From a virus, in IMG/VR virus record IMGVR_UViG_3300025108_000091, positions 1-47,530 of that record: a stretch of 47,530 bases of DNA. One strand, given 5' to 3'. Every line of letters begins with the position of its first letter. Within the stretch, counting starts at the first letter, position 1. The translations under genes and the position numbers were made by a program. This document shows, one piece after another, positions 30,364-39,339 of the stretch. Under the pieces are notes generated by a model, which was not told the origin of the DNA, ran no database searches, and worked only from the letters and a program-made list of their open reading frames with translations.

Positions 30364-31160
30364 CAGAACCCTCCGGCGCGGACAGGGAGGCAGGAGATGT
30401 GGTAGCTACCTACGCGGGACGTGTGCTGGTTCGTGGGGGACCCTGCGCCTCCGACGACCTCGCCCGTGCAGTAGAGTCCGAAGATGTCGGTCATGTCTCC
30501 GTCGCCCAGATCGTCAAGGTCCGACTGCAGGATGACCGTGCCCGTCTTAACGCCGCCCACGCAAACAGCGCGCACAGCGTGGGCCGTGATGGAGCGCTCG
30601 ATAACCCGCAGCGAGCCTCCGCCGTCGCGGAAGCCGATCGCGGTCCAGACGCAGTCCTGGTTCACGACGCCACCGGTGATGTTCGGGGCGCCGATCTCCA
30701 CACCGAGGGTCACGATAATGCCGTGGAGGCCGTTCGAGGTCAGGTCATCTGCGGCCACGGAGTACGAAACCTCGGCCGCGTCCGCAACCACGCTGCCGAC
30801 GGCGAGGATGCGCCAGCCGCTGTCCGCGGCGGCGTTCGGCCCGTAGGGAGCGTTGGCTCCGGTAGTCCCCATGAGCTGAGCATTCACCGGAGTGCCGGCG
30901 CCGGTTGCGTAGTCGATCCACAGGGACCCGGCCGGGCCGAAGGCGTTGTAGTAGTCCTCGTACGCGATGTTGTTTTCCTTGCCCGCGTAGTACCCGGTCG
31001 GAAACAGGGAGGTAGGGTACAGGTCAGGCAGGTGCGTGCGCAGCAGGGCCTTGCGGCGGAACGCCGTGACTGCCAGGTCGTTGGCCGTGAGGCGGGGGCC
31101 GTCGAATGCCGCGAGCAGTGTAGCTGCGTCGAGGGTCGCGTTGTCGTCGAAAAGGCTCAT
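30363..31160 (-). CDS. virion protein
   Basis: A 265-residue protein, start ATG 31160 in ATGA overlap. N-terminal helix (DAATLLAAFDGPRLTANDL), followed by Gly/Val/Thr strands typical of phage tail or fibre domains. Ends TSRVGSYHISCLPVRAGGF. No family recognised. Clustered with the genes at 29557 and 31157. Confidence 0.6.
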   Translation of the reverse strand: MSLFDDNATLDAATLLAAFDGPRLTANDLAVTAFRRKALLRTHLPDLYPTSLFPTGYYAGKENNIAYEDYYNAFGPAGSLWIDYATGAGTPVNAQLMGTTGANAPYGPNAAADSGWRILAVGSVVADAAEVSYSVAADDLTSNGLHGIIVTLGVEIGAPNITGGVVNQDCVWTAIGFRDGGGSLRVIERSITAHAVRAVCVGGVKTGTVILQSDLDDLGDGDMTDIFGLYCTGEVVGGAGSPTNQHTSRVGSYHISCLPVRAGGF

Positions 31161-31822
31161 CGTGCCAGCTCCACCACGTACATCTCACCCCCCAGCACGC
31201 TGCCGTTCGCGGTGGCCACGGTGCTCGCCCCGAGGATCATCTTGAGCTGGACGCCGAGGGAGATGGTGTGCGGGCCCGGAGGAACGTACACGGGGGCCAG
31301 GTACATGACGTTGTTCCGATATCCGTAGGGGCCGCGCTCCGAGTGCGCGACCTCGTCGCCGTAGTCGAAGTTGCCGACGTAAGTCTCAGCGATAGGAGAG
31401 TCGTCGACCTGGAGACAGAAGTTCCAGCAGGACGCATCGCTCTGGTCCGTGTCGTTGAAGTAAGGGGCGTTCAGGAATACGAGAAACCAGCCCCCCTCGG
31501 AACTGACGTCGACCTGCAGGTGGTCGCTCGTCTCCCAGGCGGCAACCGCTTGGAAATCCTGAGCCTCGGGAAGCACCCCTCCCGCAGCCTGTTCTGTAGA
31601 GTAGGCGAAGCGGTACTTGTTGATCTCGTCCAAATACACGTACCGGTGCGCGATATCGTCTTCGAGATCCGCCTCGGTGAGCTGGGAGCTGAGTGTGGTC
31701 CGAACGTTGTGCTCGTTCAGGTCCGTCTGCATGTCGTAGAACGTCCGCACGGCCTCGTTCAGGTCGCGCGGGTCGATGGGGTGCTTGGGGCGCGGCAGGC
31801 GCTCGGGAAGTCTCCAGGTCAT
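31157..31822 (-). CDS. virion protein, tail-associated
   Basis: A 221-residue protein, start ATG 31822, overlapping the tail nozzle stop by ATGA. It opens with a Pro-rich segment and a helix (DPRDLNEAVRTFYDMQ) like the N-terminal attachment helices of tail appendages, then beta strands. Coupling to the nozzle gene suggests it binds the tail. Confidence 0.6.
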   Translation of the reverse strand: MTWRLPERLPRPKHPIDPRDLNEAVRTFYDMQTDLNEHNVRTTLSSQLTEADLEDDIAHRYVYLDEINKYRFAYSTEQAAGGVLPEAQDFQAVAAWETSDHLQVDVSSEGGWFLVFLNAPYFNDTDQSDASCWNFCLQVDDSPIAETYVGNFDYGDEVAHSERGPYGYRNNVMYLAPVYVPPGPHTISLGVQLKMILGASTVATANGSVLGGEMYVVELAR

Positions 31823-34107
31823 CGGTCCGCCCTCCCCTGGTGCGTGCGGGCGCCGCCCCCGAAGCTGTCCTTCTCCTCGTACTCGAAGCCGAGGAACTCG
31901 AAGTCGCCGGTCACGGTGATGCGCAGCTTGAACACCTCGCAGCTGGGGATCTCAACAGGGACCTTGGTCCAGAACATGCGGCGCTGGCGGAAGGTGTGCG
32001 GTGTACTCTCGCGAAGCATCGGGTCGATGCGAGACCCCGCGAGCAGGGCCTCGTTGTACCTCAGCGGCACATCGTCGCTGGTCGAGCGCAGCTGGCGCAG
32101 ATCGCTGGCCATCACCGGCGTTTCGCGCCAATCGCGCATCACGTCCACGGTGACGTTCACGGTATCGTCGCCAGCCTCGCGCAGCCACAGGAACACGGCC
32201 TTGGGGCTGCCCCGTCGGTGCGAGCGCGAGCTTCGCAGCCACGCCGTTTCCAGCACAGCCGCGTGCTCCTGAGCCTCGGCCTGGCCGCGGTCCTCGTGGT
32301 CCAGCGCCCAGACGCTGGTGATGGTGCCCGTGGTGGAGGTCTTGGGGAAGTTCACGTCGACCACGCCCGCGGCCAGCATATACGCGCGGTTGTCCCTCGT
32401 CACGCAGACCGCCGAGGCGGCGACATCGTCGCGCTCGCGCCACCCGGCCGAGGAGTCGTAGACGAGGCACAGGTTGTTCGTGGCCGAGCCATCGACCGGC
32501 ACCCAGCAGCGGAACTCGCCCATTCGAGGGTCCACAGCCGCGCAGGCGCGCAGGCGCGCCACGCGGTTGATGCGCGAGATCGTGTGCTTGATCTCGTAGC
32601 TGATGTCGTTGATGGCGCCGTTCTTGTGGGCGTGGAAGCCTTCGCGGCTGAGCCACAGGGTGGTGCCGTCAGGGAGCGTGGCGATCGCGTCCGGGCCGAC
32701 ACAGCCCACGCCGTTGTGGAGCGTGGCGACCTTGTATCCGTTACCCTCGTCGTTGGGCGTGATGAAGAAGGTGCTGGTCTCCGTGAACGCCAGCAGGCCG
32801 CCCTTGACGGCGTGGAGCGCGGTGATCTCAGTGCCGGTTGAGTCCGGGTAGATGGTCTCGTTCACGGGGAACGTGCCGAAGCGGCCAGGGAGCGAAGGGC
32901 GGAGAGCGCCCTCGGCGCCCGACATGTTCGCGATCCACATGACGCCCATCGAAAGGGCGCCGATGCGAAACTGCGGAACACGGTCCACCTCGATAGGCGG
33001 CGAGAAGAGCCAACCGTCGGGGATGTTGTCGGGGTAGAAGCCCGTGATATTGTCAGGGATCGTGGCGAAGCGGAGCGAGCCCTCGGTGGCGTAGTCCGAG
33101 ACTTCGTAGTACCGAGGGTCGCCGGAGTTGGCCAGGTCCTTGGTGCGGTACAGGATGCGCCCCACGGTGCCGTCGCGGCCCGGCCGGAAGTCCCAGGCGA
33201 TCTGCCGGCGCATACGCGCAGCGTGCTCGTCTTCGTCCTTCTTGCGGTCCTTGGAGAGGTTCTCGTCCTTGGGGAAGGTGACTTGGTTGCTCGGGGGAGA
33301 TAGAGGGCTCAAATCTCCGAAGCTGTCGATGTTCTGGATTCGACCTCGCCAGTGGCCCAGCTCAAGAACGCCGCCCAGGACGTTCGTCTTCTTGGTCGAG
33401 AGGGTCGTCTTCTTCGCGTCCGACAGCGTGTTGGGGATGCGGATCGTCCCCAGGCGGCAGTTGCCCAGGGCGGGAGGAAGGGTTCGTCCGTCGACGTGGT
33501 ACCCCTCGTTCGTCGTATCTCGAACGTCCCCGCCGGCGTTGTCGATCGCGTCCGCGAGCCCGTTCATGGGGCCGAGGAGGGTCGGAGGCGCCGGGCGGGT
33601 GGCGTAGCCCAGGGGGCTGACGCTGTACCCGTCGTAGCGGAAGGCGCGCGAGCCTTGGGGGATGATGATGACGCTGGTCGGCGTTGCCACGAACTGCGTG
33701 AGGAACTGGGGACGGGTCCCCGATTCGAGCTTGATGCGGTACGCAGCTGACGAGTTGTCTGCCAGCAGCAGCTCCCAGTCCAGCTCCCAGCCGTGGTGGG
33801 ACCAGACTCCGTACGTCCCGCCGATTTTGCCTACGTACAGGAGGATGTCCCTCCCGTTCGCGATGCAGTGGAACAGGCCGTCGATCGGGGCGGCGTAAGC
33901 CGTGGTTCCGGCCGGATCCTGGCCTCCATTGTCGACCCACTGGCGCGGGTGGTACTGCGCGGGGCCGTTCACGGTGCGCAGCGTACCCTGCCGAGTCAGC
34001 ACGAAGTTGCGGATCAGCCCACTGGACTCGTCATCCGTGAGAATGTCGTCCGACTGAGCCCTCGGGTAGAAGGGCCCCGGTCGGAGGTTCCAGTGGGAGA
34101 AGCTCAT
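31819..34107 (-). CDS. tail nozzle / stabilisation protein (T7 gp12 / P22 gp10 type)
   Basis: A 762-residue protein, start ATG 34107. Beta-rich throughout, with repeated short strands around residues 70-180 (FHCIANGRDILLYVG, TSVIIIPQGSRAFRYDG) and 380-600 (ALHAVKGGLLAFTE, TLWLSREGFHAHK) that read like propeller blades. Length and position after the adaptor agree with the tubular or nozzle protein that closes short tails. A charged insert (about 285-310, KDENLSKDRKKDEDEH) interrupts it. Confidence 0.7.
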   Translation of the reverse strand: MSFSHWNLRPGPFYPRAQSDDILTDDESSGLIRNFVLTRQGTLRTVNGPAQYHPRQWVDNGGQDPAGTTAYAAPIDGLFHCIANGRDILLYVGKIGGTYGVWSHHGWELDWELLLADNSSAAYRIKLESGTRPQFLTQFVATPTSVIIIPQGSRAFRYDGYSVSPLGYATRPAPPTLLGPMNGLADAIDNAGGDVRDTTNEGYHVDGRTLPPALGNCRLGTIRIPNTLSDAKKTTLSTKKTNVLGGVLELGHWRGRIQNIDSFGDLSPLSPPSNQVTFPKDENLSKDRKKDEDEHAARMRRQIAWDFRPGRDGTVGRILYRTKDLANSGDPRYYEVSDYATEGSLRFATIPDNITGFYPDNIPDGWLFSPPIEVDRVPQFRIGALSMGVMWIANMSGAEGALRPSLPGRFGTFPVNETIYPDSTGTEITALHAVKGGLLAFTETSTFFITPNDEGNGYKVATLHNGVGCVGPDAIATLPDGTTLWLSREGFHAHKNGAINDISYEIKHTISRINRVARLRACAAVDPRMGEFRCWVPVDGSATNNLCLVYDSSAGWRERDDVAASAVCVTRDNRAYMLAAGVVDVNFPKTSTTGTITSVWALDHEDRGQAEAQEHAAVLETAWLRSSRSHRRGSPKAVFLWLREAGDDTVNVTVDVMRDWRETPVMASDLRQLRSTSDDVPLRYNEALLAGSRIDPMLRESTPHTFRQRRMFWTKVPVEIPSCEVFKLRITVTGDFEFLGFEYEEKDSFGGGARTHQGRADR

Positions 34108-34110
34108 CTA

Positions 34111-34455
34111 TCAGCTCGCGGCGGCCAGCGCCTCGACCTGAGCCTTGAGTTCGCGGATGGTGGCCGCCATCTCAGCCCGCTCGGACCGGTTCGACTCGCC
34201 GTGGATCGGCGTCTCCAGCCCCTCGGGCTGTGCGACGAGGGACCAGCCCGTGAGGGCCTCCTCGCCTTCGCGGACGCGCTGGTCGGCGAACCCGTACACG
34301 CTGAACATGCCCTCGACGGGCTGCCCCTCGCGCTGGTACGTGGTGCCCATGATGCCGTGGAGGGTCTCCAGCAGCTCGCCGGTGTCCTCGTTCACGATCT
34401 CACGCTTGTAGATGCCGCCGGCCACGACGGGCGGGGTCTTGTAGGTCTTCCGCAT
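34111..34455 (-). CDS. hypothetical protein with C-terminal coiled coil
   Basis: A 114-residue protein, start ATG 34455, with its own promoter (34483-34511). Beta-type N-terminus (YKREIVNEDTGELLE) and a C-terminal helix (RSERAEMAATIRELKAQVEALAAAS) that could trimerise. Lies between adaptor and nozzle, so probably a virion or assembly factor. Confidence 0.6.
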   Translation of the reverse strand: MRKTYKTPPVVAGGIYKREIVNEDTGELLETLHGIMGTTYQREGQPVEGMFSVYGFADQRVREGEEALTGWSLVAQPEGLETPIHGESNRSERAEMAATIRELKAQVEALAAAS

Positions 34456-34482
34456 GGTTCTCTCTCCAGAAAAGGTGCTTGT

Positions 34483-34511
34483 AGTGTAACACGCCGGTCA
34501 GGCGTTGTCAA
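34483..34511 (-). promoter_or_regulatory. late promoter without the full operator
   Basis: Minus strand: TTGACA (34511-34506), a 17-bp spacer and TACACT (34488-34483). The flanking sequence GTTGACAAC is a short palindrome but does not match the 14-bp box of the other late promoters. Confidence 0.7.
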
Positions 34512-36000
34512 CGACCAGAGGCATACGCAGGCGCGGGTGGAGCCCGCCACGGCGCACACGGGCCTTACGGCGCATGGTGGGACGTGCCGCGGAGCGAAGA
34601 CCGCCGTGGCGCTTCCGCATCGTGGCCAAGGCCTCGTCGTAGTTGGCGCGAGCCACGGCCATCATCGAGGAGTTGCCCTCGGCCTCGTACAGGTACATCA
34701 GCATACGGCTGATGAGGGCGTCGATCGCGTCGGGAGGGACCGCCGGGGCGTCCTGATCGTCCACGAGGGGCGGGGGGCGGAGCACGCAGCGGAGACGCAT
34801 CTCGTAGCGCTTGTCCGGCTTGGGGTAGAAGCCCAGGGTCTGGTACCGCTGGATGCTGCGGAGCTGGGTAGCGAGGTCTGGGACTCGGGTACCGTCGTCC
34901 GTGAACAGGGTGACGTGTCCGTCGACCTCAGCGATGAGGTAGAAGCGATCGTCGAACCCGATCGTGCCGCTGGTGTCCGACTTGCGCCGGCGGTAGATGC
35001 GCTTCTTGAACCCCGCGAGGTGGAAGCGCTCAGTGCCTGCGTCGTCGAACCCGGCCATGCGGTCGTAGTTCGGGAGCTTGACTTCCAGAACGCCGGCCCC
35101 GTCGCCGACCACAGCGTTGCTGATCTGCGAGGGAGGGGATTCCCAGTAGGGCATGTGCCGCTCGGTGCTGCCGATCACGGAAGCCTGGGTCAGGGGGCCG
35201 GGACGATGCATCCGGTCCTCCTGCGTGCCCCAGATGTACGTGAAGCAGTACTCGAACTCGCCCGCCGGCTCGGGACCGAGCCAGGCGATCTGCCCGTTCA
35301 GCGTGACCGTGGGCACGAAGACGGGTGCGCGGAGGCTCTGCGCCTCGCGCTTGAAGACCCACCTCGGAGGCCCCTGGACCGTGTTGCCCAGGGCGCTGGA
35401 GACGTTCGCGCGCTCAGCGGCCTCCTGGCCCATCACGTCGAGCACGTAGTCGTACCCATCGTGGCGCAGCTTCGTGCTTCGCAGCTCGATGACGTCCTCG
35501 GGGATGACCATCTCACTGGTCGCCACGCGCCAGCTGAGGCCCGTGTCCGTGACGTTCGGCCACGGCCGGTCGAGCACGATCTTGTGCTTGAGGCTCACCC
35601 CATCGAGCGTGACTTCGCGGATGCGGTGAGTGTGGTACACGTTCGAGTCGCTGGGATCCTGAATCGCGATGACGCGACCAGCCCACTTGCGGTTCGATTC
35701 CCAGACCACGGCGTCCGCAGTACCTGAGACGAGGTCTGTCTCCAAGACCCAGGCGTCCGTCGTGGTGCTGAGCAGGTCGGTGGCGAGCGTAGGCACGACA
35801 TCGGGCTCAGCCACGATGATCAGCTCCGTCTCCTCGAACAGGAACGGGGCGTCCTCTGCGAGACGGAAGAGCGCCCGGTTGGCCCACAGGTTGCCGCGGA
35901 ACTTGGCTTCCGCCGACTGGGAGGGAGCGTGGTCGACCTGCGCGTAGGCGTTCTCTCGAATGCCTCGCAGGTTGTGGATGTGGGGCAACAGGAGGCTCAT
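34498..36000 (-). CDS. head-tail adaptor-like protein
   Basis: A 500-residue protein, start ATG 36000. The pattern IPEDVIELRSTKLRHDG, a long beta middle, and a C-terminal helical region (DALISRMLMYLYEAEGNSSMMAVARANYDEALATM) are as seen in podovirus adaptor or connector-completion proteins that sit between portal and nozzle. The basic C-terminal tail (RRKARVRRGG) may touch DNA. Position just after the capsid genes supports the call. Confidence 0.6.
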   Translation of the reverse strand: MSLLLPHIHNLRGIRENAYAQVDHAPSQSAEAKFRGNLWANRALFRLAEDAPFLFEETELIIVAEPDVVPTLATDLLSTTTDAWVLETDLVSGTADAVVWESNRKWAGRVIAIQDPSDSNVYHTHRIREVTLDGVSLKHKIVLDRPWPNVTDTGLSWRVATSEMVIPEDVIELRSTKLRHDGYDYVLDVMGQEAAERANVSSALGNTVQGPPRWVFKREAQSLRAPVFVPTVTLNGQIAWLGPEPAGEFEYCFTYIWGTQEDRMHRPGPLTQASVIGSTERHMPYWESPPSQISNAVVGDGAGVLEVKLPNYDRMAGFDDAGTERFHLAGFKKRIYRRRKSDTSGTIGFDDRFYLIAEVDGHVTLFTDDGTRVPDLATQLRSIQRYQTLGFYPKPDKRYEMRLRCVLRPPPLVDDQDAPAVPPDAIDALISRMLMYLYEAEGNSSMMAVARANYDEALATMRKRHGGLRSAARPTMRRKARVRRGGLHPRLRMPLVVDNA

Positions 36001-36018
36001 GCCTACCTCATACGAGAA

Positions 36019-36047
36019 CGGCCCCGAGGCTCACGCCTACGGGGCCG
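36019..36047 (-). terminator. strong intercistronic hairpin after the capsid genes
   Basis: CGGCCCCG-AGGC pairs with GCCT-(A)-CGGGGCCG around TCAC, 12 bp with one bulge. No U-tract follows, so it may only attenuate readthrough or protect the 3' end of capsid mRNA. Confidence 0.6.
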
Positions 36048-36097
36048 CTGGTGGCCGGCAAGAGGGGAGAGGAGGAGCAGCTCGCCGGTCAGCTTGC

Positions 36098-36673
36098 TCA
36101 GACGTCGAGGAGGATGCGAATCTCTTCGTCGGCGCCCGCGGCTGCAGCCAGCGCCATGCCGACAACATCATCGCCGGCCGAGGCCGTGATGAACTTGCCC
36201 GCAGCATTGACCTTGAGCGAGTCATCCTGAGAGAACGCGGCGCCCGAGACACCGATGACGACGCCCTTCTTGGCGACGAACGCGGCGGAGTTCGCGGCGA
36301 GGTCGAAGAGGGTCACGCCCAGGCACTTGGCGGCCGGCACGTCAGCCGTGGCGACCACGCCCGAGAAGACGCCGGCGCTGGCGTCCCGCATGACCGCGAG
36401 GCCCCGCTGGATGATGGCGCCGTCGTTGCGGATGTAGCAGACATCCAGGGGACCGTCGCCGGCCTCCTGCTCGACCAGCTCGTCGGTGGCTCCCAGCTCG
36501 CGCTGAGGGCCTCCCAGAAGCACGCCGTTGGTGTCGACGACGAGCAGAGCCCGGTCGACCTGCGTGGCCGGGATCGTGTACACCGCCCCGAAGGGGAGCG
36601 ACGGCCCGGCAGCGGTCGTCGAGGCCGTGACGGACTCGACTTCGCTGATGTGAGATGCGATGGTGGGGGTCAT
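36098..36673 (-). CDS. capsid decoration-like protein
   Basis: A 191-residue protein, start ATG 36673. Ala/Val/Gly strands (GAVYTIPATQVDRALLVVDTNG, RGLAVMRDASAGVFSGVV) and a DDSLKVNAAGKFITA segment resemble DUF2190-type head decoration proteins. Directly downstream of the major capsid gene, in the same transcript. A hairpin after it limits readthrough. Confidence 0.65.
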   Translation of the reverse strand: MTPTIASHISEVESVTASTTAAGPSLPFGAVYTIPATQVDRALLVVDTNGVLLGGPQRELGATDELVEQEAGDGPLDVCYIRNDGAIIQRGLAVMRDASAGVFSGVVATADVPAAKCLGVTLFDLAANSAAFVAKKGVVIGVSGAAFSQDDSLKVNAAGKFITASAGDDVVGMALAAAAGADEEIRILLDV

Positions 36674-36686
36674 GCTGATACTCCTA

Positions 36687-37760
36687 TCAGGCCTGCGCCC
36701 CGCCGGTGACGGCGAAGTTGCAGCGGAGGTTGTCGCAGTAGATGCCCAGGCTGAGCACGTACTGGTACCGCCACATGTCCTGGGTGATCAGGTAGTCGGG
36801 ACCGCGGAACGAGAAGTCGCCGATGGTCTCCATGTTGCTGTCCGAGCCCTGGGAGAAGAGCTTCCAGGTCGAGCTGTGGATTCCGAACATCACGCCGAGC
36901 AGCGGAGCTGCCGTGGTGAAGCGGCTGGTGACGATCTCGCGGTCGAGGTACATCGTCGCGTTCAGGAACTTGACTCCGCCGCGAACGGCGCTCGGGCGGT
37001 GGTCGCCCTTGCCGAGGTCCCGGTCCACGATCTGGACCTGGTCGTCGAGGCTCGTCAGGTACTCGTGGTAGGAGCCCCGGTCCGCGAAGATGAGGTCCAC
37101 GTCGCCCATCGCCCGAGTTCCCTCGGTGCTGGCGTCGTAGTAGGCCTCGGACATCTTGCGCCGGCCCTCGGCCGAGAAGCTGTTGATGTGCTCGTACTGG
37201 TGGTACCAGCCGTCGATGCTGTTCTTCGCGACACCGAACGTGGTGTTCGACTGCGTGCCGGAGGCGACGTACTCGAAGACACCGCTCTCAGCACCGAGAC
37301 CCTTCGGGTCGTAGGTCTGGTCGGAGTTGAAGGTCAGGATGGCGCTGACGTCGCGCTCGCCGCCGGAGACCAGCTGACGTCCGATCTGCTGCTGGAAGTC
37401 ATCCAGAGCGCGCTCGGGGTACTTCTGCATGATGTCGAGCAGGTCGGCCTCGCCGTCTGCCTCGCGGAGATCCTGGCCGGGAACGTCCCAGGCGTGGATC
37501 ATCGTGGCAGCGTACGCGGAGCCGCGGACGCCGGTCTGTCGCCGACCTCCCTGGATCACCTCGACGCCGGTGCGCAGCGTGGTCGTGGAGCCCGGACCCT
37601 CCGGCACGAGGCCGAACTGAATGTAGGGGCCCTTGGCCTTCTTCTTCTGGCCCTTGGCGATGATCGCCTCGAAGGCCGGGTGGAACTTGGTGAAGGTCTC
37701 CTCGTAGGGACCTCGAAGCTCCTGGAGAGTCGTCAGAATGACGTCAGCGGAAAAACCCAT
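36687..37760 (-). CDS. major capsid protein
   Basis: A 357-residue protein, start ATG 37760, preceded by its own late promoter and a 60-base leader. It follows the scaffold gene, as major capsid genes usually do. Visible HK97-like features are the N-terminal long helix (EETFTKFHPAFEAIIAKG), FADRGSYHEYLTSL in the axial domain and a closing beta strand (NLRCNFAVTGG). No prohead protease is fused to it. Confidence 0.8.
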   Translation of the reverse strand: MGFSADVILTTLQELRGPYEETFTKFHPAFEAIIAKGQKKKAKGPYIQFGLVPEGPGSTTTLRTGVEVIQGGRRQTGVRGSAYAATMIHAWDVPGQDLREADGEADLLDIMQKYPERALDDFQQQIGRQLVSGGERDVSAILTFNSDQTYDPKGLGAESGVFEYVASGTQSNTTFGVAKNSIDGWYHQYEHINSFSAEGRRKMSEAYYDASTEGTRAMGDVDLIFADRGSYHEYLTSLDDQVQIVDRDLGKGDHRPSAVRGGVKFLNATMYLDREIVTSRFTTAAPLLGVMFGIHSSTWKLFSQGSDSNMETIGDFSFRGPDYLITQDMWRYQYVLSLGIYCDNLRCNFAVTGGAQA

Positions 37761-37818
37761 GTGTTACAGGTCCTCGGTAGGGAGAGAGTGGCGGGCGTCA
37801 GATCGCCCGTGCTCCTGT

Positions 37819-37847
37819 AAGGTAACACAGGCGAGTTGACGTGTCAA
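37819..37847 (-). promoter_or_regulatory. late promoter of the capsid genes, with operator
   Basis: Minus strand: TTGACA (37847-37842), a 17-bp spacer and TACCTT (37824-37819). The palindrome GTTGACGTGTCAAG at 37835-37848 (plus strand) contains the -35. Confidence 0.75.
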
Positions 37848-37857
37848 GAGAAAAAGG

Positions 37858-38742
37858 TCACTTCGAGCGGGCCAAGGCTCGCTTGAGCGCGGCGCGGGTC
37901 GCCGCCTGGGGGTTCGCCTCCCAGCTGGGGAGGGGCTTGGGCTTGGCTTCGGGCAGGGATTCGACGACGTCGGTGCCCGTCACCACCCCGGCGGCCTTGC
38001 GCGGCTGAGGCTTGGGAGCGGCCACCGGAGCAGGGGCGGGGGCCGCGGTCTTCGGCTGGCGAGACATGAGCAGCTCGTGTACGATGCTGCTGTCGTTGAC
38101 CTGCTCGATGAGCTTCGCGGCCACGTCGACCTGGCCGATGGCGGCCAGCTCGAAAGCCTCGTGCGGCATGAAGCCGGCGTCGACCAGAGGCATGGAGGCG
38201 TCGACGAACTGGGGGTTCGCTGCGAAGCGCTCGCCGTAGTCGGCCTGGAGCTTCTCGAAGTAGACGTTGTCCTCGGCTTCCTGGCGCTCCACGTCCGCCG
38301 CCTCGAACGCACGGATGCGCTCTTCGAGGCTCTTGGCGTAGGTGTCCTTGGCTCCGATGCTCTCGTTCAGCTGAGCGAGGCGCGGGTCCTCGTCACCGAG
38401 CACGACGGCGTTGTACAGCTCCTGCCACTCGCGGGTCTGTCGGCTGGAGGCCTCCAGCTCGGCGTTGTGGCCTTCCGTCAGGTGGCCGTGGAGTCCCTGC
38501 ATCCAGGGGCTCAGACGCTCGTCGAAGCCGTCGAAGCTGCCCTCGAACGTCGACCAGTCGTAGCCGTCGGCGCTGGGGAACTCGGGCGCCGGGGGCGGCG
38601 CGGGCATCTCGATCTGCGGTGCGGCTGCGACGGGCTCGGCGGCAACGGGCGCGGCTGCGACGGGCTCGGCGGCAACAGGCGCTGCGGCGGCTGCGGGAGC
38701 AGCGACGGGCGCGGCTGCGGGGACTTCGGGGGTAGTGGTCAT
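37858..38742 (-). CDS. scaffolding protein
   Basis: A 294-residue protein, start ATG 38742 (GGAGAGG upstream). Ala/Pro/Val-rich N-terminus with a 10-residue unit PVAAEPVAAA repeated from a 30-bp tandem duplication (38621-38680), an acidic coiled-coil centre (about 90-185) and a basic C-terminus (RAALKRALARSK) of the kind that binds the capsid floor. Composition, length and position just upstream of the capsid gene are typical. Confidence 0.75.
   Translation of the reverse strand: MTTTPEVPAAAPVAAPAAAAAPVAAEPVAAAPVAAEPVAAAPQIEMPAPPPAPEFPSADGYDWSTFEGSFDGFDERLSPWMQGLHGHLTEGHNAELEASSRQTREWQELYNAVVLGDEDPRLAQLNESIGAKDTYAKSLEERIRAFEAADVERQEAEDNVYFEKLQADYGERFAANPQFVDASMPLVDAGFMPHEAFELAAIGQVDVAAKLIEQVNDSSIVHELLMSRQPKTAAPAPAPVAAPKPQPRKAAGVVTGTDVVESLPEAKPKPLPSWEANPQAATRAALKRALARSK
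38621..38680 (-). repeat. 30-bp tandem duplication in the scaffold gene
   Basis: Two 30-base units differ at one base and encode the repeated Pro-Val-Ala-Ala-Glu decapeptide. Confidence 0.9.
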
Positions 38743-38759
38743 GATCCTCTCCTACGGGT

Positions 38760-39053
38760 TCAGACGAACTTCTTGAGCATCTGCAGGCGGTCGCCGTCGC
38801 TGCCCTTCGGGTACTTGCGCTCGGACTCCTCGTCCTTCTCCTCGTCCTTGGGCTTCTCCTCCCCTTCCTCGGAGGCGTCGTCCTTCTCGGGCGGGCCCTC
38901 TTCGGAGCCGAACGGCGGAGCGTCGTCCTCTTCGGGAGGCTCTCCTCCCTCGGTCGGGACGAGGTCGTACCCAGCGGTCTTGAGGACTTCGGTGAGCTTC
39001 GAGACAGACATCCCCTCGGGGAGGGCCTGTTCCAGTTTTTCCATGTCGGGCAT
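38760..39053 (-). CDS. acidic protein with C-terminal YPxGSDGDRL motif
   Basis: A 97-residue protein, start ATG 39053 (a TTG at 39068 is also in frame). Residues 1-35 form a helix and the middle is an almost pure Glu/Asp/Pro/Gly/Lys disordered stretch. The C-terminus reads KYPKGSDGDRLQMLKKFV. A close copy of that motif (GYPAGSDGDRLRQLEK) is the N-terminus of the amidase-like protein at 39844-40362, suggesting a shared binding partner, perhaps capsid or portal. No other function visible. Confidence 0.6.
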   Translation of the reverse strand: MPDMEKLEQALPEGMSVSKLTEVLKTAGYDLVPTEGGEPPEEDDAPPFGSEEGPPEKDDASEEGEEKPKDEEKDEESERKYPKGSDGDRLQMLKKFV

Positions 39054-39054
39054 G

Positions 39055-39339
39055 CTACTTCTTTCCAAGGGCAGGGCGTACCTGCTTGCGGAGGTCCGCG
39101 CTCAGGATACCAGCTGTACCGAGCTTGTGGGCCTCGTTGGGGTTACCCATGAGCCAGGACATGGCGTCCTCGATGATCTCCTGACGGCGCGCCTTGCGCT
39201 TCGCCTGGCGTTCAGCTCGCTTCACGGGGTCAATCTTGATTCCCACGGGGGCTCCCTTCTTCCGGTTGTAGATGCCGAACGCCGCAGCGGCCAGCAGGAT
39301 GACGATGACCAGTAGGCCAGAAATTGCGATGGGGTCCAT
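39055..39339 (-). CDS. small membrane protein with basic tail
   Basis: A 94-residue protein, start ATG 39339 overlapping the previous stop. One transmembrane segment directly after the start (MDPIAISGLLVIVILLAAAAFGI), then a Lys/Arg-rich cytoplasmic region (RAERQAKRKARRQE) and a helix. Layout is N-out, C-in. It could hold virion assembly or the neighbouring peptides at the membrane. A lysis role is possible. Confidence 0.6.
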   Translation of the reverse strand: MDPIAISGLLVIVILLAAAAFGIYNRKKGAPVGIKIDPVKRAERQAKRKARRQEIIEDAMSWLMGNPNEAHKLGTAGILSADLRKQVRPALGKK

